Assembly: GCA_023388055.1 (NCBI GenBank)
Contig: JAEWGW010000016.1
Coordinates: 186,001-250,000, forward strand
Direction: 5' to 3'
DNA: 64,000 nucleotides
Origin: Bacillota bacterium
GTDB lineage: Bacteria; Bacillota; Bacilli; Paenibacillales; NBRC-103111
The notes under the pieces: model-generated
The model's database searches: none
Told to the model about the DNA's origin: nothing
The model's input: the letters and a program-made list of their open reading frames with translations, nothing else
Made by a program: the position numbers and the translations under genes
Part shown: one piece after another, positions 50,909-59,459 of the stretch
Position numbering within the stretch: the first letter of the stretch is position 1
How the letters are laid out: each line of letters begins with the position of its first letter

Positions 50909-52009
50909 ATGGAGACCAAAATTCTGAACGTGGACCTGGGGGAGCGCAGCTATCCCATCCACATCGGCGAGGATGTGACGGCTTCCATCGGAAGCCTTTT
51001 GGCAGACAAGGGGATCAAGCCGGGCACATCGCTTTTGATTGTGACCGACCGCAATGTGGCGGCATTGCACCTGGACCGGATTGCAGGACTGTTGGGCCAA
51101 GCCGGCTATAAGGTCGGCACATACATCGCGGAGCCGGGGGAAGCCACCAAGTCGCTGGCTGTGCTTCAGGACATTATCGGCACCGCATTGGACACGGGAC
51201 TGGACCGGAATTCGGTGTTTATCGCTTTGGGCGGAGGCGTCATTGGGGATTTGTGCGGCTTTGCAGCGGCCAGCTATATGCGCGGGGTTCGCTTTGTACA
51301 GGTGCCCACCACCATTTTGGCCCATGACAGCAGTGTTGGCGGCAAGGTTGCCGTTAATCATCCCAAGGCCAAGAATGTGATTGGGGCTTTTTACCAGCCG
51401 GAGATTGTCATTTATGACACCAAGCTGCTGTTGACTCTGCCACCGCGGGATGTCCGGTCCGGTCTGGCAGAGGTGGTCAAGCACGGACTGATTTGGGATG
51501 AGGAATTTACCTCTTGGTGCAGTGACAATGCCGGCAGGCTGCTGAGTCTGGATTTGGAGGCGTTGGGCGAGGCGCTGTATTTTGGCTGCAAGGTGAAGGC
51601 GCAGGTGGTATCTGAGGATGAAAAGGAGAACGGGCTGCGGGCGATCCTGAACCTGGGACACACCTTGGGCCATGCTCTGGAGGCCGTAGCCGGTTACGGC
51701 GAGCTGACTCATGGAGAGGCTATAGCCATCGGCATGGTGGGGGCGGCTCGACTTGCGGTTAAGCTGGGGTACCCCGAGGACATGCATACCGTCACCAAGG
51801 CGCTTATGGAGAAATTCCAACTGCCTGTGGTGATTGATACGGCTTACAGCACGGATGACATTATGTCCGCGATGCAGCATGACAAGAAATTCCGTGACGG
51901 CAAAATGGTCTATATTGTGCCAACAGCCATCGGCAAGGTCAAGATCGACAGCTCGGTTTCGGCGGATATGGTGCGTGCCGTAGTGGATGAGCTTAAGGGA
52001 GGAGAATAA
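50909..52009 (+). CDS. aroB: 3-dehydroquinate synthase
   Basis: AroB cyclises DAHP to 3-dehydroquinate using NAD and a divalent metal. The 366-residue product has the NAD-binding ALGGGVIGDLCGFAA, VPTTILAHDSSVGGK, and the metal-ligand histidine region NLGHTLGHALE. It starts 3 bp after aroC and ends 3 bp before aroH. Confidence 0.97.
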   Translation: METKILNVDLGERSYPIHIGEDVTASIGSLLADKGIKPGTSLLIVTDRNVAALHLDRIAGLLGQAGYKVGTYIAEPGEATKSLAVLQDIIGTALDTGLDRNSVFIALGGGVIGDLCGFAAASYMRGVRFVQVPTTILAHDSSVGGKVAVNHPKAKNVIGAFYQPEIVIYDTKLLLTLPPRDVRSGLAEVVKHGLIWDEEFTSWCSDNAGRLLSLDLEALGEALYFGCKVKAQVVSEDEKENGLRAILNLGHTLGHALEAVAGYGELTHGEAIAIGMVGAARLAVKLGYPEDMHTVTKALMEKFQLPVVIDTAYSTDDIMSAMQHDKKFRDGKMVYIVPTAIGKVKIDSSVSADMVRAVVDELKGGE

Positions 52010-52012
52010 TCC

Positions 52013-52378
52013 ATGACAGTACGCGGCATACGCGGCGCCACAACAGTCGCTTTGGATGAAGAATCGGAAATTTTGCAGGCCACCTCGGACCTGCTGCTCC
52101 GGATCGTGGAGGAAAATCAGGTACATCCGGAGGATATTTGCAGTGTGTTTGTCACCACAACGGAGGATCTGACTGCAGCTTTTCCCGCTAAGGCTATCCG
52201 TCAAATGGAGGGTTGGGAGCTGGTGCCTCTCATGTGCTCTCTGGAAATACCTGTTAAACCCAGCCTGCCCAAGTGCATCCGGCTGATGGTGCATGTGAAT
52301 ACGGACAAGGCCCAGACGGAAATCCGCCATGTTTACCTGAATGAAGCCAGGGTGCTGCGGCCGGATATTGCCGGATAG
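52013..52378 (+). CDS. aroH: Chorismate mutase, AroH type
   Basis: Monofunctional AroH-class chorismate mutase, which rearranges chorismate to prephenate for tyrosine and phenylalanine. The 121-residue product has VRGIRGATTVALDEESEIL at the start, the conserved Arg and Glu residues of the trimeric active site, and SVFVTTTEDLTAAFPA. It closes the aroCBH group; the trp promoter lies immediately after it. Confidence 0.96.
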   Translation: MTVRGIRGATTVALDEESEILQATSDLLLRIVEENQVHPEDICSVFVTTTEDLTAAFPAKAIRQMEGWELVPLMCSLEIPVKPSLPKCIRLMVHVNTDKAQTEIRHVYLNEARVLRPDIAG

Positions 52379-52452
52379 AGTAAAGCGGGAGGCGGCGAAA
52401 AGCCAACGGACAACGGTTGCCAACGGGTAGCACTGGCACACTCCATTGTCTA

Positions 52453-52481
52453 TTGACGGGAACGGGAGCATGGGGTATAGT
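52453..52481 (+). promoter_or_regulatory. trp operon promoter
   Basis: TTGACG and TATAGT with a 17-bp spacer. The transcript should begin near 52488 and run into the TRAP-binding leader. Confidence 0.78.
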
Positions 52482-52495
52482 GGATAACAAGCAAT

Positions 52496-52720
52496 GAGAG
52501 TCAGTTGAGGGCAGTAGATGCCAAGCCAGAGAGCAAGTTGGAAGAGTTGAGCCGAGTGAAGCAGAGCCGAGAAGGCCGGGGGACGCAAGAAGCGTGTACC
52601 GGTGTCTCTTGCCGCATTCCTTGTTTGCCGCGTTAGCCGCAACCAGGGTGCTTATTTCCTATTGGACTCATTTCTTCCATAACGACTCGGCAGCCTCTAC
52701 TTCCAAAGTAGGGGCTTTTT
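52496..52720 (+). promoter_or_regulatory. TRAP-binding leader and attenuator of trpE
   Basis: About 11 NAG triplets begin at 52496, 52507, 52515, 52529, 52531, 52544, 52549, 52554, 52559, 52564 and 52569; the last six are spaced exactly 5 nt apart, the ideal for TRAP. A hairpin (GCAAGA/TCTTGC, 52585-52612) and the attenuator at 52692 follow. The stretch GGAAGAGTTGAGCCG (about 52540-52553) is partly complementary to the terminator's 5' arm region, so TRAP binding could block the antiterminator. The TRAP gene is at 40970. Confidence 0.85.
52692..52720 (+). terminator. trp leader attenuator terminator
   Basis: GCCTCTACTT / AAGTAGGGGC stem (10 bp, one T-G pair), 3-nt loop, six T, about 70 bp before the trpE start. 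Confidence 0.88.
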
Positions 52721-52788
52721 TGCATACTTGGATATATTGAAATTAGGGTTTTTATTCGGGGGAAACATTTAGAAAGGAGAAGGTGCCC

Positions 52789-54333
52789 ATGTACTCACCT
52801 GATGTAGGAGAGGTAATCCGCCTGGCGCGGGAATACAATCTGATTCCCGTTGTCCGCCATTTACTGGCTGATACGGAAACGCCGATCCGGGTGTTTCAGC
52901 AATTTTATAACGAAAAACGTGCGTTCCTGTTGGAAAGTGTGGAAGGTGGAGTCAAGTGGGCCCGCTACTCCTTTATCGGAACCGATCCGTTCCTGCTGGT
53001 AAAAGCCAAAAACGGGATCACCGAAATCCAGAACGGCAAGGAAGCCGCCCGTTACGAGGAGCAAAAACCGGTGGAGGTCCTGAAATCCCTTCTCCGGTCG
53101 TATAGAAGTCCTTCCATACCGGATCTGCCCCGGTTCACCGGAGGTGCCGTGGGATTTTTCGGTTATGATCTCCTGCAATATTACGAACGGCTGCCCAAGC
53201 ACAAGCTGGATGATCTCGAGATGGACGATATCCACTTCATGTTCTGTGATCAGGTCATTGCTTTTGACCATTTTAAGCAGCAGTTGAAGGTCATCTCCAA
53301 TGTCCATATTCCCGAGGGGGCGACAGATGCCCAGATTATCCGGGCTTACGACGAAACCTGCGCCAAAATTGATGCGCTGATCACCAAGCTGACCCGGCCT
53401 GTACCGGCCAATCGGATGATTCACCGTCCCATCCCGGACAATGTGGAGCTGGGCGATATCCGTTCCAATGTCACCAAGGACAAATTTATCGCCAATGTGG
53501 AGGCGGCCAAGGATTATATCCGGGCCGGGGATATTTTTCAGGTGGTGCTGTCCCAGCGCTTCGAAATCGAAACGGCTGTGGAGCCCCTTCAGGTCTACCG
53601 GATATTGCGGACCATGAATCCTTCTCCTTACATGTACGTGCTGAAGCTGGATGATGAGGTGATCGTCGGCACTTCCCCCGAGCTGCTGGTGCGGGTGGAG
53701 GATGAGCAGGTGGAAACCCGGCCCATTGCCGGCACCCGGCCAAGAGGCGCAACGCCGGAGGAGGATGAAGAGCTCGAGCGGGACCTTCTTGCGGATGAAA
53801 AGGAACGGGCGGAGCATCTGATGCTGGTGGACCTGGGCCGCAACGATCTGGGCCGTGTCTCCGAATTCGGCACTGTCAAATGTAACACCTTCATGGAAAT
53901 TGAACGTTATTCTCATGTGATGCACATCGTCTCCAACGTCACCGGGAAAATCCGGCGGGACAAGGACTTCTTCGACGCCTTCCTGTCCTGTATGCCGGCA
54001 GGCACCGTCTCCGGTGCTCCCAAGCTGAGGGCCATGGAGATTGTCGCCGAGCTGGAAAATGAAGCGAGAGGCTGCTACGCCGGAGCTATCGGCTATCTGG
54101 GCTTCTCCGGTAATCTGGACACCTGCATTACCATCCGCACTGTTGTGTTCAAAAACGGCAAAGCCTATGTCCAGGCAGGCGCGGGTATTGTCTGGGATTC
54201 CGTCCCCGAGAAGGAATACGAGGAGACGGTAAACAAGGCCAAGGCGATGCTGAAGGCCATCCGCACAGCGGAGGCGGTATTCGGCGCAGAGCCGGCGGTT
54301 ACGGTGAACGGGGATTATTTTATCGGAGGCTAA
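52789..54333 (+). CDS. trpE: Anthranilate synthase component I
   Basis: TrpE makes anthranilate from chorismate, using ammonia delivered by a glutamine amidotransferase subunit. The 514-residue product has the tryptophan-feedback motif LLESVEGG near the N-terminus and the chorismate-binding core with PSPYMYVL, GTSPELLVR, IAGTRPRG, LGRNDLGRV and GCYAGAIGY. The ATG at 52789 is 10 nt from AAAGGAG. No trpG/pabA lies in this operon, as in B. subtilis where the subunit is shared with the folate locus. Confidence 0.96.
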   Translation: MYSPDVGEVIRLAREYNLIPVVRHLLADTETPIRVFQQFYNEKRAFLLESVEGGVKWARYSFIGTDPFLLVKAKNGITEIQNGKEAARYEEQKPVEVLKSLLRSYRSPSIPDLPRFTGGAVGFFGYDLLQYYERLPKHKLDDLEMDDIHFMFCDQVIAFDHFKQQLKVISNVHIPEGATDAQIIRAYDETCAKIDALITKLTRPVPANRMIHRPIPDNVELGDIRSNVTKDKFIANVEAAKDYIRAGDIFQVVLSQRFEIETAVEPLQVYRILRTMNPSPYMYVLKLDDEVIVGTSPELLVRVEDEQVETRPIAGTRPRGATPEEDEELERDLLADEKERAEHLMLVDLGRNDLGRVSEFGTVKCNTFMEIERYSHVMHIVSNVTGKIRRDKDFFDAFLSCMPAGTVSGAPKLRAMEIVAELENEARGCYAGAIGYLGFSGNLDTCITIRTVVFKNGKAYVQAGAGIVWDSVPEKEYEETVNKAKAMLKAIRTAEAVFGAEPAVTVNGDYFIGG

Positions 54334-54398
54334 AGGCATAGAGGGTTACATCCGGCCAGAGGCAAGGGCCAGGTTATTTCGTGACAGGGGGATTGAAC

Positions 54399-55436
54399 GT
54401 GGAGACGTTTACTATTCAGCAGGGCATCGCCCAACTGGTGGAGGGCCGGCATCTGGACCGTGAGCAGGCGGCTTCCGTGATGGCACAGATTATGGAAGGG
54501 CAGGTCAGCCAGGCGCAATTCGGCAGTTTGGTGACAGCCTTGCGCATCAAAGGCGAAACCATCGAGGAGGTCACCGGTTTTGCCCAGTCCATGCGGCGGT
54601 ACGCCCGGAAAGTGGCCACAGACAGCACCAATCTGTTGGATACCTGCGGTACCGGCGGGGACGGGGCGCATACCTTCAACATCTCCACCGCATCGGCGCT
54701 GGTGGCGGCTGCAGGAGGCATTCGCGTAGCGAAACACGGAAACCGGGCGGCCTCCAGCAAAAGCGGCAGCGCAGATGTGCTGGAGGCGCTGGGTGTGAAT
54801 ATCGCGCTGGATGATGCGGGAGCGGCCCGTTGTTTGGATAAGCTGGGGATCTGCTTCATGTTCGCCCAAGTATTCCACCAGTCTATGAAGCATGCTGCCG
54901 TTCCGCGCAAGGAGATTGGCATCCGTACGGTGTTTAATCTGCTGGGACCCTTGACCAATCCGGCCTCGGCAGATCGCCAGCTATTGGGGGTGTTCGATCT
55001 GGAGAAAACCGAGCTGATGGCCAATGTGCTGAAGGAGCTGGGCCTGAAGCGGGGCATGGTGGTGGCCAGCCGCGACGGGCTGGACGAAATCAGTATTTCT
55101 GCACCCACACAGATCACCGAGCTGAAAAACGGTCAGGTCAGCACCTTTGAGCTGACACCGGATGACCTGGGGCTCCGGGCTTCGGGCATCGAAGCCATTG
55201 CCGGCGGGGATGCGGCAACCAATGCGGACATCATCCTGTCCGTGCTCCGCGGCGAACGGGGAGCGTACCGGGATGTGGTGCTGGCTAATGCGGGAGCCTG
55301 CTTCTACGTGTCCGAACGCTGCACCACACTCCAGGAGGGTGTTAAGCTTTCCGCCGCCGCCATTGATTCAGGACGGGCATACCAGAAGCTGCAGGAGCTT
55401 ATACAATATACCGGGGAGCTGAGCCATGTTTCTTGA
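54399..55436 (+). CDS. trpD: Anthranilate phosphoribosyltransferase
   Basis: TrpD joins anthranilate to PRPP. The 345-residue product has the PRPP-binding DTCGTGGDGAHTFNIST, KHGNRAASSKSGSADVLE and LLGPLTNPA segments. GTG 54399 is chosen because it stands 8 nt from AGGGGG; the upstream GTG at 54381 lacks an RBS. Its 3' end overlaps trpC. Confidence 0.95.
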   Translation: METFTIQQGIAQLVEGRHLDREQAASVMAQIMEGQVSQAQFGSLVTALRIKGETIEEVTGFAQSMRRYARKVATDSTNLLDTCGTGGDGAHTFNISTASALVAAAGGIRVAKHGNRAASSKSGSADVLEALGVNIALDDAGAARCLDKLGICFMFAQVFHQSMKHAAVPRKEIGIRTVFNLLGPLTNPASADRQLLGVFDLEKTELMANVLKELGLKRGMVVASRDGLDEISISAPTQITELKNGQVSTFELTPDDLGLRASGIEAIAGGDAATNADIILSVLRGERGAYRDVVLANAGACFYVSERCTTLQEGVKLSAAAIDSGRAYQKLQELIQYTGELSHVS

Positions 55437-56226
55437 CCGGATTGTCGCCACCAAAAAACAGGAAGTGGAGCAACTGAAATCAGTCTTTTCCTTGTCCAAG
55501 GCGGAGGCGCAGATTGCCGGAATGGCCCCTTGCCTCGGGTTTGCGGAGAAAGCGGGCAGAAGCAGCAACAGGCCGATGGGGCTGATCGCCGAGGTGAAAA
55601 AAGCTTCCCCCTCCAAGGGTCTCATCCGGGAGGATTTTCACCCTGTGCGCCTGGCCGAAGAATACCGTGACGCAGGAGCCGATTGCATCTCCGTGCTGAC
55701 GGATAAGGACTATTTCCAAGGCAGCAACGACTATTTGCGCGCTGTCCGCGAGGCGGTGGAGCTGCCGCTCCTGCGCAAGGATTTTACCATCGATTACCGC
55801 CAGGTTTATGAAGCCCGGCTGCTGGGGGCGGATGCAGTGCTCCTGATTGCTGCGATCCTGAAGCCCCAGGAGATGAAGGAGCTGCTTACCATTGCCCGGG
55901 ACATCGGCCTGGATGCTTTGGTCGAGGTGCATGACCGGCCCGAACTGGAGCGTTCCCTAGAGCTGGGTGTGCCGCTTATCGGCATCAATAACCGGAATTT
56001 GCATACCTTCGTAACGGATATCCGCACCACGGAGGAACTGATCCGGTATGTGCCCAAGGAGGTGCCGGTGGTCAGCGAAAGCGGCATCGGACGTCCTGAG
56101 GAAATCGGCTACTTGCAGCGTGTGGGAGCCAAGGCTGTCCTCATCGGGGAGCATTTCATGCGGCAGCCGGATGTAGGGCAGGCGGTTATCGATCTCTTAG
56201 GTCCTGTCACGGAAGGTAAGAGGTGA
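55426..56226 (+). CDS. trpC: Indole-3-glycerol phosphate synthase
   Basis: TrpC closes the indole ring of carboxyphenylamino-deoxyribulose phosphate. The 266-residue TIM barrel has the KKASPSKG motif with catalytic lysine, LRKDFTID, INNRNLHTF and VSESGIG. The start overlaps the end of trpD by 11 bp. It is a separate protein from TrpF, unlike the E. coli fusion. Confidence 0.96.
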   Translation: MFLDRIVATKKQEVEQLKSVFSLSKAEAQIAGMAPCLGFAEKAGRSSNRPMGLIAEVKKASPSKGLIREDFHPVRLAEEYRDAGADCISVLTDKDYFQGSNDYLRAVREAVELPLLRKDFTIDYRQVYEARLLGADAVLLIAAILKPQEMKELLTIARDIGLDALVEVHDRPELERSLELGVPLIGINNRNLHTFVTDIRTTEELIRYVPKEVPVVSESGIGRPEEIGYLQRVGAKAVLIGEHFMRQPDVGQAVIDLLGPVTEGKR

Positions 56227-56234
56227 AGTAAGCT

Positions 56235-56936
56235 ATGCCAACGGTCAAAATATGCGGCATCCGCATGCCGGAAACCCTTCTTGCCATGAAGGGGCTGCCC
56301 GTGGATCAGATCGGCTTTGTATTCGCCAAGAGTAAGAGGCAGGTCAGCCCGGAGGAAGCAGGGCGCCTGATCCGTCTGCTCCGGGAGGAAGGCTTCCGGG
56401 AGCAGGGGGGCTTCCTGGCGGCGGGAGTGTTCGTGAATCCCACCCTGGAGGAATTGGAGGGTGTGTTGGCGGAGGCGCCTCTGGACATTGTACAATTGCA
56501 TGGTCAGGAAACGCCTTTATTTTGCCAAGAGGTGAAGGAACGCTTCGGTGTAGGCATCTTTAAGGCAGCCAGCTTGCCGGAGTCCGGAGAAGGCGGAGTG
56601 AGCGATCTGCCCGAGGTTACGGCGGCTCGATTGACGGAGACACTAGAGCCCTATGTGCCCTATACAGATGCGTTTCTGCTGGATACCTTCGATCCCGTCA
56701 CGGGCGGAGGCAGCGGCAGGACGTTCCCGTGGCAGGCGATTCCTCCTGTCCGCGATTGGGCACGCAAGGCGGGGAGCAGGCTGATCATTGCCGGAGGGCT
56801 TCATGGGGATAATGTGGAGCAGCTGTTGGCGGATTATGGTCCCGACGGTGTGGATGTGTCCAGCGGTGTGGAAACAGAAGGTGTGAAGGACCCGGATAAG
56901 ATCCGGATTTTTGTGGAAAGGGTGAAACGATCATGA
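56235..56936 (+). CDS. trpF: Phosphoribosylanthranilate isomerase
   Basis: TrpF isomerises phosphoribosylanthranilate. The 233-residue barrel has KICGIRMPE with the catalytic Cys, IVQLHGQE, the general acid Asp in LLDTFD and the phosphate-binding IIAGGLHGDN and DVSSGVE. It is somewhat longer than usual (about 210). The stop overlaps the trpB ATG (ATGA). Confidence 0.94.
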   Translation: MPTVKICGIRMPETLLAMKGLPVDQIGFVFAKSKRQVSPEEAGRLIRLLREEGFREQGGFLAAGVFVNPTLEELEGVLAEAPLDIVQLHGQETPLFCQEVKERFGVGIFKAASLPESGEGGVSDLPEVTAARLTETLEPYVPYTDAFLLDTFDPVTGGGSGRTFPWQAIPPVRDWARKAGSRLIIAGGLHGDNVEQLLADYGPDGVDVSSGVETEGVKDPDKIRIFVERVKRS

Positions 56937-58132
56937 GTATCGGACAAGTGCCTGACCAATATGGCCGATTCGGCAAATTCGGAGGACGGTATGTCCCCGA
57001 AACCTTAATGAACGCCCTCCTTGAGCTGGAGGAGGCTTACAAGAAATATTCCAAGGACCCGGAATTTATCGCCGAGCTGAACGGGCTGTTGAAGCATTAT
57101 TCCGGACGCCCCACCAATTTGTATTATGCGGAACGGCTTACGGAGCATCTGGGCGGCGCCAAAATTTATCTGAAGCGCGAGGATTTGAACCATACCGGTG
57201 CGCATAAGATCAACAACACCATCGGACAGGGGCTCCTGGCCAAACGGATGGGCAAAAAGAAGGTTATCGCTGAAACCGGGGCAGGCCAGCACGGTGTAGC
57301 TACTGCTACCATTGCTGCTTTGCTGGGAATGGAATGTAAGGTGTTTATGGGAGAAGAGGACACCAAACGCCAGCAGCTGAATGTATTCCGGATGAACCTG
57401 CTGGGCTCCGAGGTAGTGCCGGTGACCTCCGGCTCCCGGACGCTGAAGGACGCAGGGAATGAAGCGCTGCGCTATTGGGTCAGCAATGTGGAGGATACCT
57501 TCTACATATTGGGCAGTGTGGTGGGGCCGCATCCCTATCCCATGATGGTGCGGGACTTCCAGCGGATAATCGGCGACGAGGCCAGAGCGCAGATCCAGGA
57601 GATGGAAGGGCGTCTGCCTGATCTGGTTATCGCTTGTGTTGGCGGCGGCAGCAATGCCATGGGGATTTTCTATCCCTTCGTGGAGGATGAATCCGTAAGG
57701 CTGATGGGCGTTGAAGCCGCAGGCAAGGGCGTGGATACCGACAAACATGCCGCTACCATGTCCAAGGGCAGCCATGGGGTATTCCAGGGTTCCTTAAGCT
57801 ACCTGCTGCAGGATGAATTCGGCCAGGTGGTGGAGGCCCATTCCATATCTGCCGGTTTGGACTATCCGGGTGTAGGGCCGGAGCATTCGTATCTGAAGGA
57901 TACGGGAAGAGCCGAATACGTGCCGATTAGCGATGCGGAGGCGCTGGAGGCGCTGCAGCTGCTGAGCCGGCTGGAGGGGGTTATTCCCGCGTTGGAGAGC
58001 GCCCATGCCATCGCCCAAACCATGAAGGTGGCGCCAAGTATGAAGAAGGACGAAATTATTGTCGTCAGCCTGTCCGGCCGCGGCGATAAAGACGTGGAAT
58101 CGATTATGAAATATCTGGGAGGCGGCTTGTAA
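56933..58132 (+). CDS. trpB: Tryptophan synthase beta chain
   Basis: The beta chain condenses indole, channelled from the alpha subunit, with serine on PLP. The 399-residue product has the PLP lysine in NHTGAHKINNT, AETGAGQHGVATA, the phosphate-binding CVGGGSNAMG and the C-terminal SLSGRGDKD. It overlaps both trpF and trpA by a few bases. Confidence 0.97.
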   Translation: MSIGQVPDQYGRFGKFGGRYVPETLMNALLELEEAYKKYSKDPEFIAELNGLLKHYSGRPTNLYYAERLTEHLGGAKIYLKREDLNHTGAHKINNTIGQGLLAKRMGKKKVIAETGAGQHGVATATIAALLGMECKVFMGEEDTKRQQLNVFRMNLLGSEVVPVTSGSRTLKDAGNEALRYWVSNVEDTFYILGSVVGPHPYPMMVRDFQRIIGDEARAQIQEMEGRLPDLVIACVGGGSNAMGIFYPFVEDESVRLMGVEAAGKGVDTDKHAATMSKGSHGVFQGSLSYLLQDEFGQVVEAHSISAGLDYPGVGPEHSYLKDTGRAEYVPISDAEALEALQLLSRLEGVIPALESAHAIAQTMKVAPSMKKDEIIVVSLSGRGDKDVESIMKYLGGGL

Positions 58133-58938
58133 TGAACGGGATTGATGCGGCGTTTCAACAAAACCGGGCAGCAGGGAAGCTGACGCTGATCCCGTTTATA
58201 ACGGTGGGTGACCCTGATTTGGATACCTCCGTGGACATTCTCCGGGAGCTGGAGCGGGCCGGGGCGGATATTGTGGAGCTGGGGGTTCCATATTCCGATC
58301 CGCTGGCGGACGGTCCTGTTATCCAGGCCTCCTCCTCACGGGCGCTCAGGCACAAGGTCAGCATCGTCGACTGTATCCAAGTGGCCGGACGGGCCAGGAA
58401 ACAGGGGGTTAAACTGCCTTTTATCATCTTCACCTACTACAATCCTGTGATGCAGCTGGGCTTCGACCGGTTCTTCCAGCTGCTGGCGGAAAATGACGTA
58501 CACGGCGCCATTATCCCCGATTTGCCTTTTGAGGAGAACGAGGAGGTTCGGGGGCTTTGTGAGGCCCACGGCGTCCATCTGATTCCTCTGGTGGCGCCCA
58601 CCTCCAAGGAACGGATCAAGCGGATTACCGAAACGGCCCAGGGCTTCATCTATTGTGTATCCTCCTTGGGAGTAACAGGAGCCCGGACGCAATTCTTCGG
58701 CGGGGTGGAGGAGTTTATCGCCGATGTGAAGCGGTCCACGGACTTGCCGGTGGCGGTGGGCTTCGGCATTTCCAGCCGGGAGCAGGTAGAGCGCTTCGGC
58801 AAGATTTGCGACGGTGTGGTGGTTGGCAGCGCCATTGTGCGGACGGTTGGGGAAGCAGAAGCGCTGCTGGCAGAGGCCGGTACACGGGAGCAGGGTTTGG
58901 GCCGCATCCGGGAGTTTGTGCAGGAGCTGAAGGGGTAA
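58132..58938 (+). CDS. trpA: Tryptophan synthase alpha chain
   Basis: The alpha chain cleaves indole-glycerol phosphate to indole and glyceraldehyde-3-phosphate. The 268-residue barrel shows the catalytic Glu and Asp in VELGVPYSDPLADGP and the phosphate-binding VGFGIS and VVGSAIV segments. Its ATG overlaps the trpB stop. A long terminator hairpin follows, which may split the trp operon from hisC-tyrA. Confidence 0.97.
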   Translation: MNGIDAAFQQNRAAGKLTLIPFITVGDPDLDTSVDILRELERAGADIVELGVPYSDPLADGPVIQASSSRALRHKVSIVDCIQVAGRARKQGVKLPFIIFTYYNPVMQLGFDRFFQLLAENDVHGAIIPDLPFEENEEVRGLCEAHGVHLIPLVAPTSKERIKRITETAQGFIYCVSSLGVTGARTQFFGGVEEFIADVKRSTDLPVAVGFGISSREQVERFGKICDGVVVGSAIVRTVGEAEALLAEAGTREQGLGRIREFVQELKG

Positions 58939-58946
58939 AAGAAGGG

Positions 58947-58993
58947 CAACAAGTGCTCCGGCCGGGATGAGGCCGGGGCTTGTTGTATTTTTG
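58947..58993 (+). terminator. Terminator after trpA
   Basis: CAACAAG...CCGGCC pairs with GGCCGGGG-CTTGTTG, followed by an ATTTTT run. Confidence 0.78.
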
Positions 58994-59018
58994 CCTGGGG
59001 GAGAGGGGCTGCCGTTAC

Positions 59019-59272
59019 GGCTAACGGCGGCTGCGCAAGGCGGAGGTACCAGGGCTAACGGCGGTGAGAGCCACTCCGTAAGCTTTCCACCCCTGTGCTG
59101 CAAAAGTGCATCTATTCTGCCGGAATTCCGCCCTTCCTGCATTCCAAATGCAAATGTGCAGCTATTTTCTGCTGTGGAGTACATTTTGCGCCCATATGAC
59201 GAAAATAACTGCACTTTTGCAGGATAGACCGAAAAAATGAAGGTATGTTTATCAAATACCTGCACTTTTGCA
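59019..59272. repeat. Intergenic palindrome cluster between trpA and hisC
   Basis: The 12-mer GGCTAACGGCGG occurs twice (59019-59030, 59053-59064). Downstream are four palindromic cores: TGCAAAAGTGCA at 59099, TGCAAATGTGCA at 59149, and the reverse form TGCACTTTTGCA at 59210 and 59261, 50-61 bp apart. Each core is next to a CTATT-like stretch, so the first two and last two are inverted relative to each other. No gene is supported in the 521-bp gap. Confidence 0.65.
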
Positions 59273-59459
59273 TTTCGGAAGAGGCTAGGAGTAACGTTCC
59301 TATGTGATTACATTTTCTATTTACATTCCGGCCTGCCGTGTGCGACAATTAGAGGCATACGTGCTTTAAAGCGCGAAAAGGCTCCTTCTGCTGCAAGCCT
59401 TTAATGTGTGTGCGGGATAGAGCGTAACAGATCATCAAAAGACGGGGTGTTGAACAACC

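Noticed and set aside
49661..52642. A 993-codon open frame on the minus strand across aroC-aroB-aroH
   Set aside because: It is antisense to three well-conserved genes, has no RBS, no domain pattern, and arises from the strand's codon bias.
59099..59272. CRISPR array
   Set aside because: Cores are only 12 bp, lie in both orientations, and the intervals are not uniform spacers; no cas gene is nearby.
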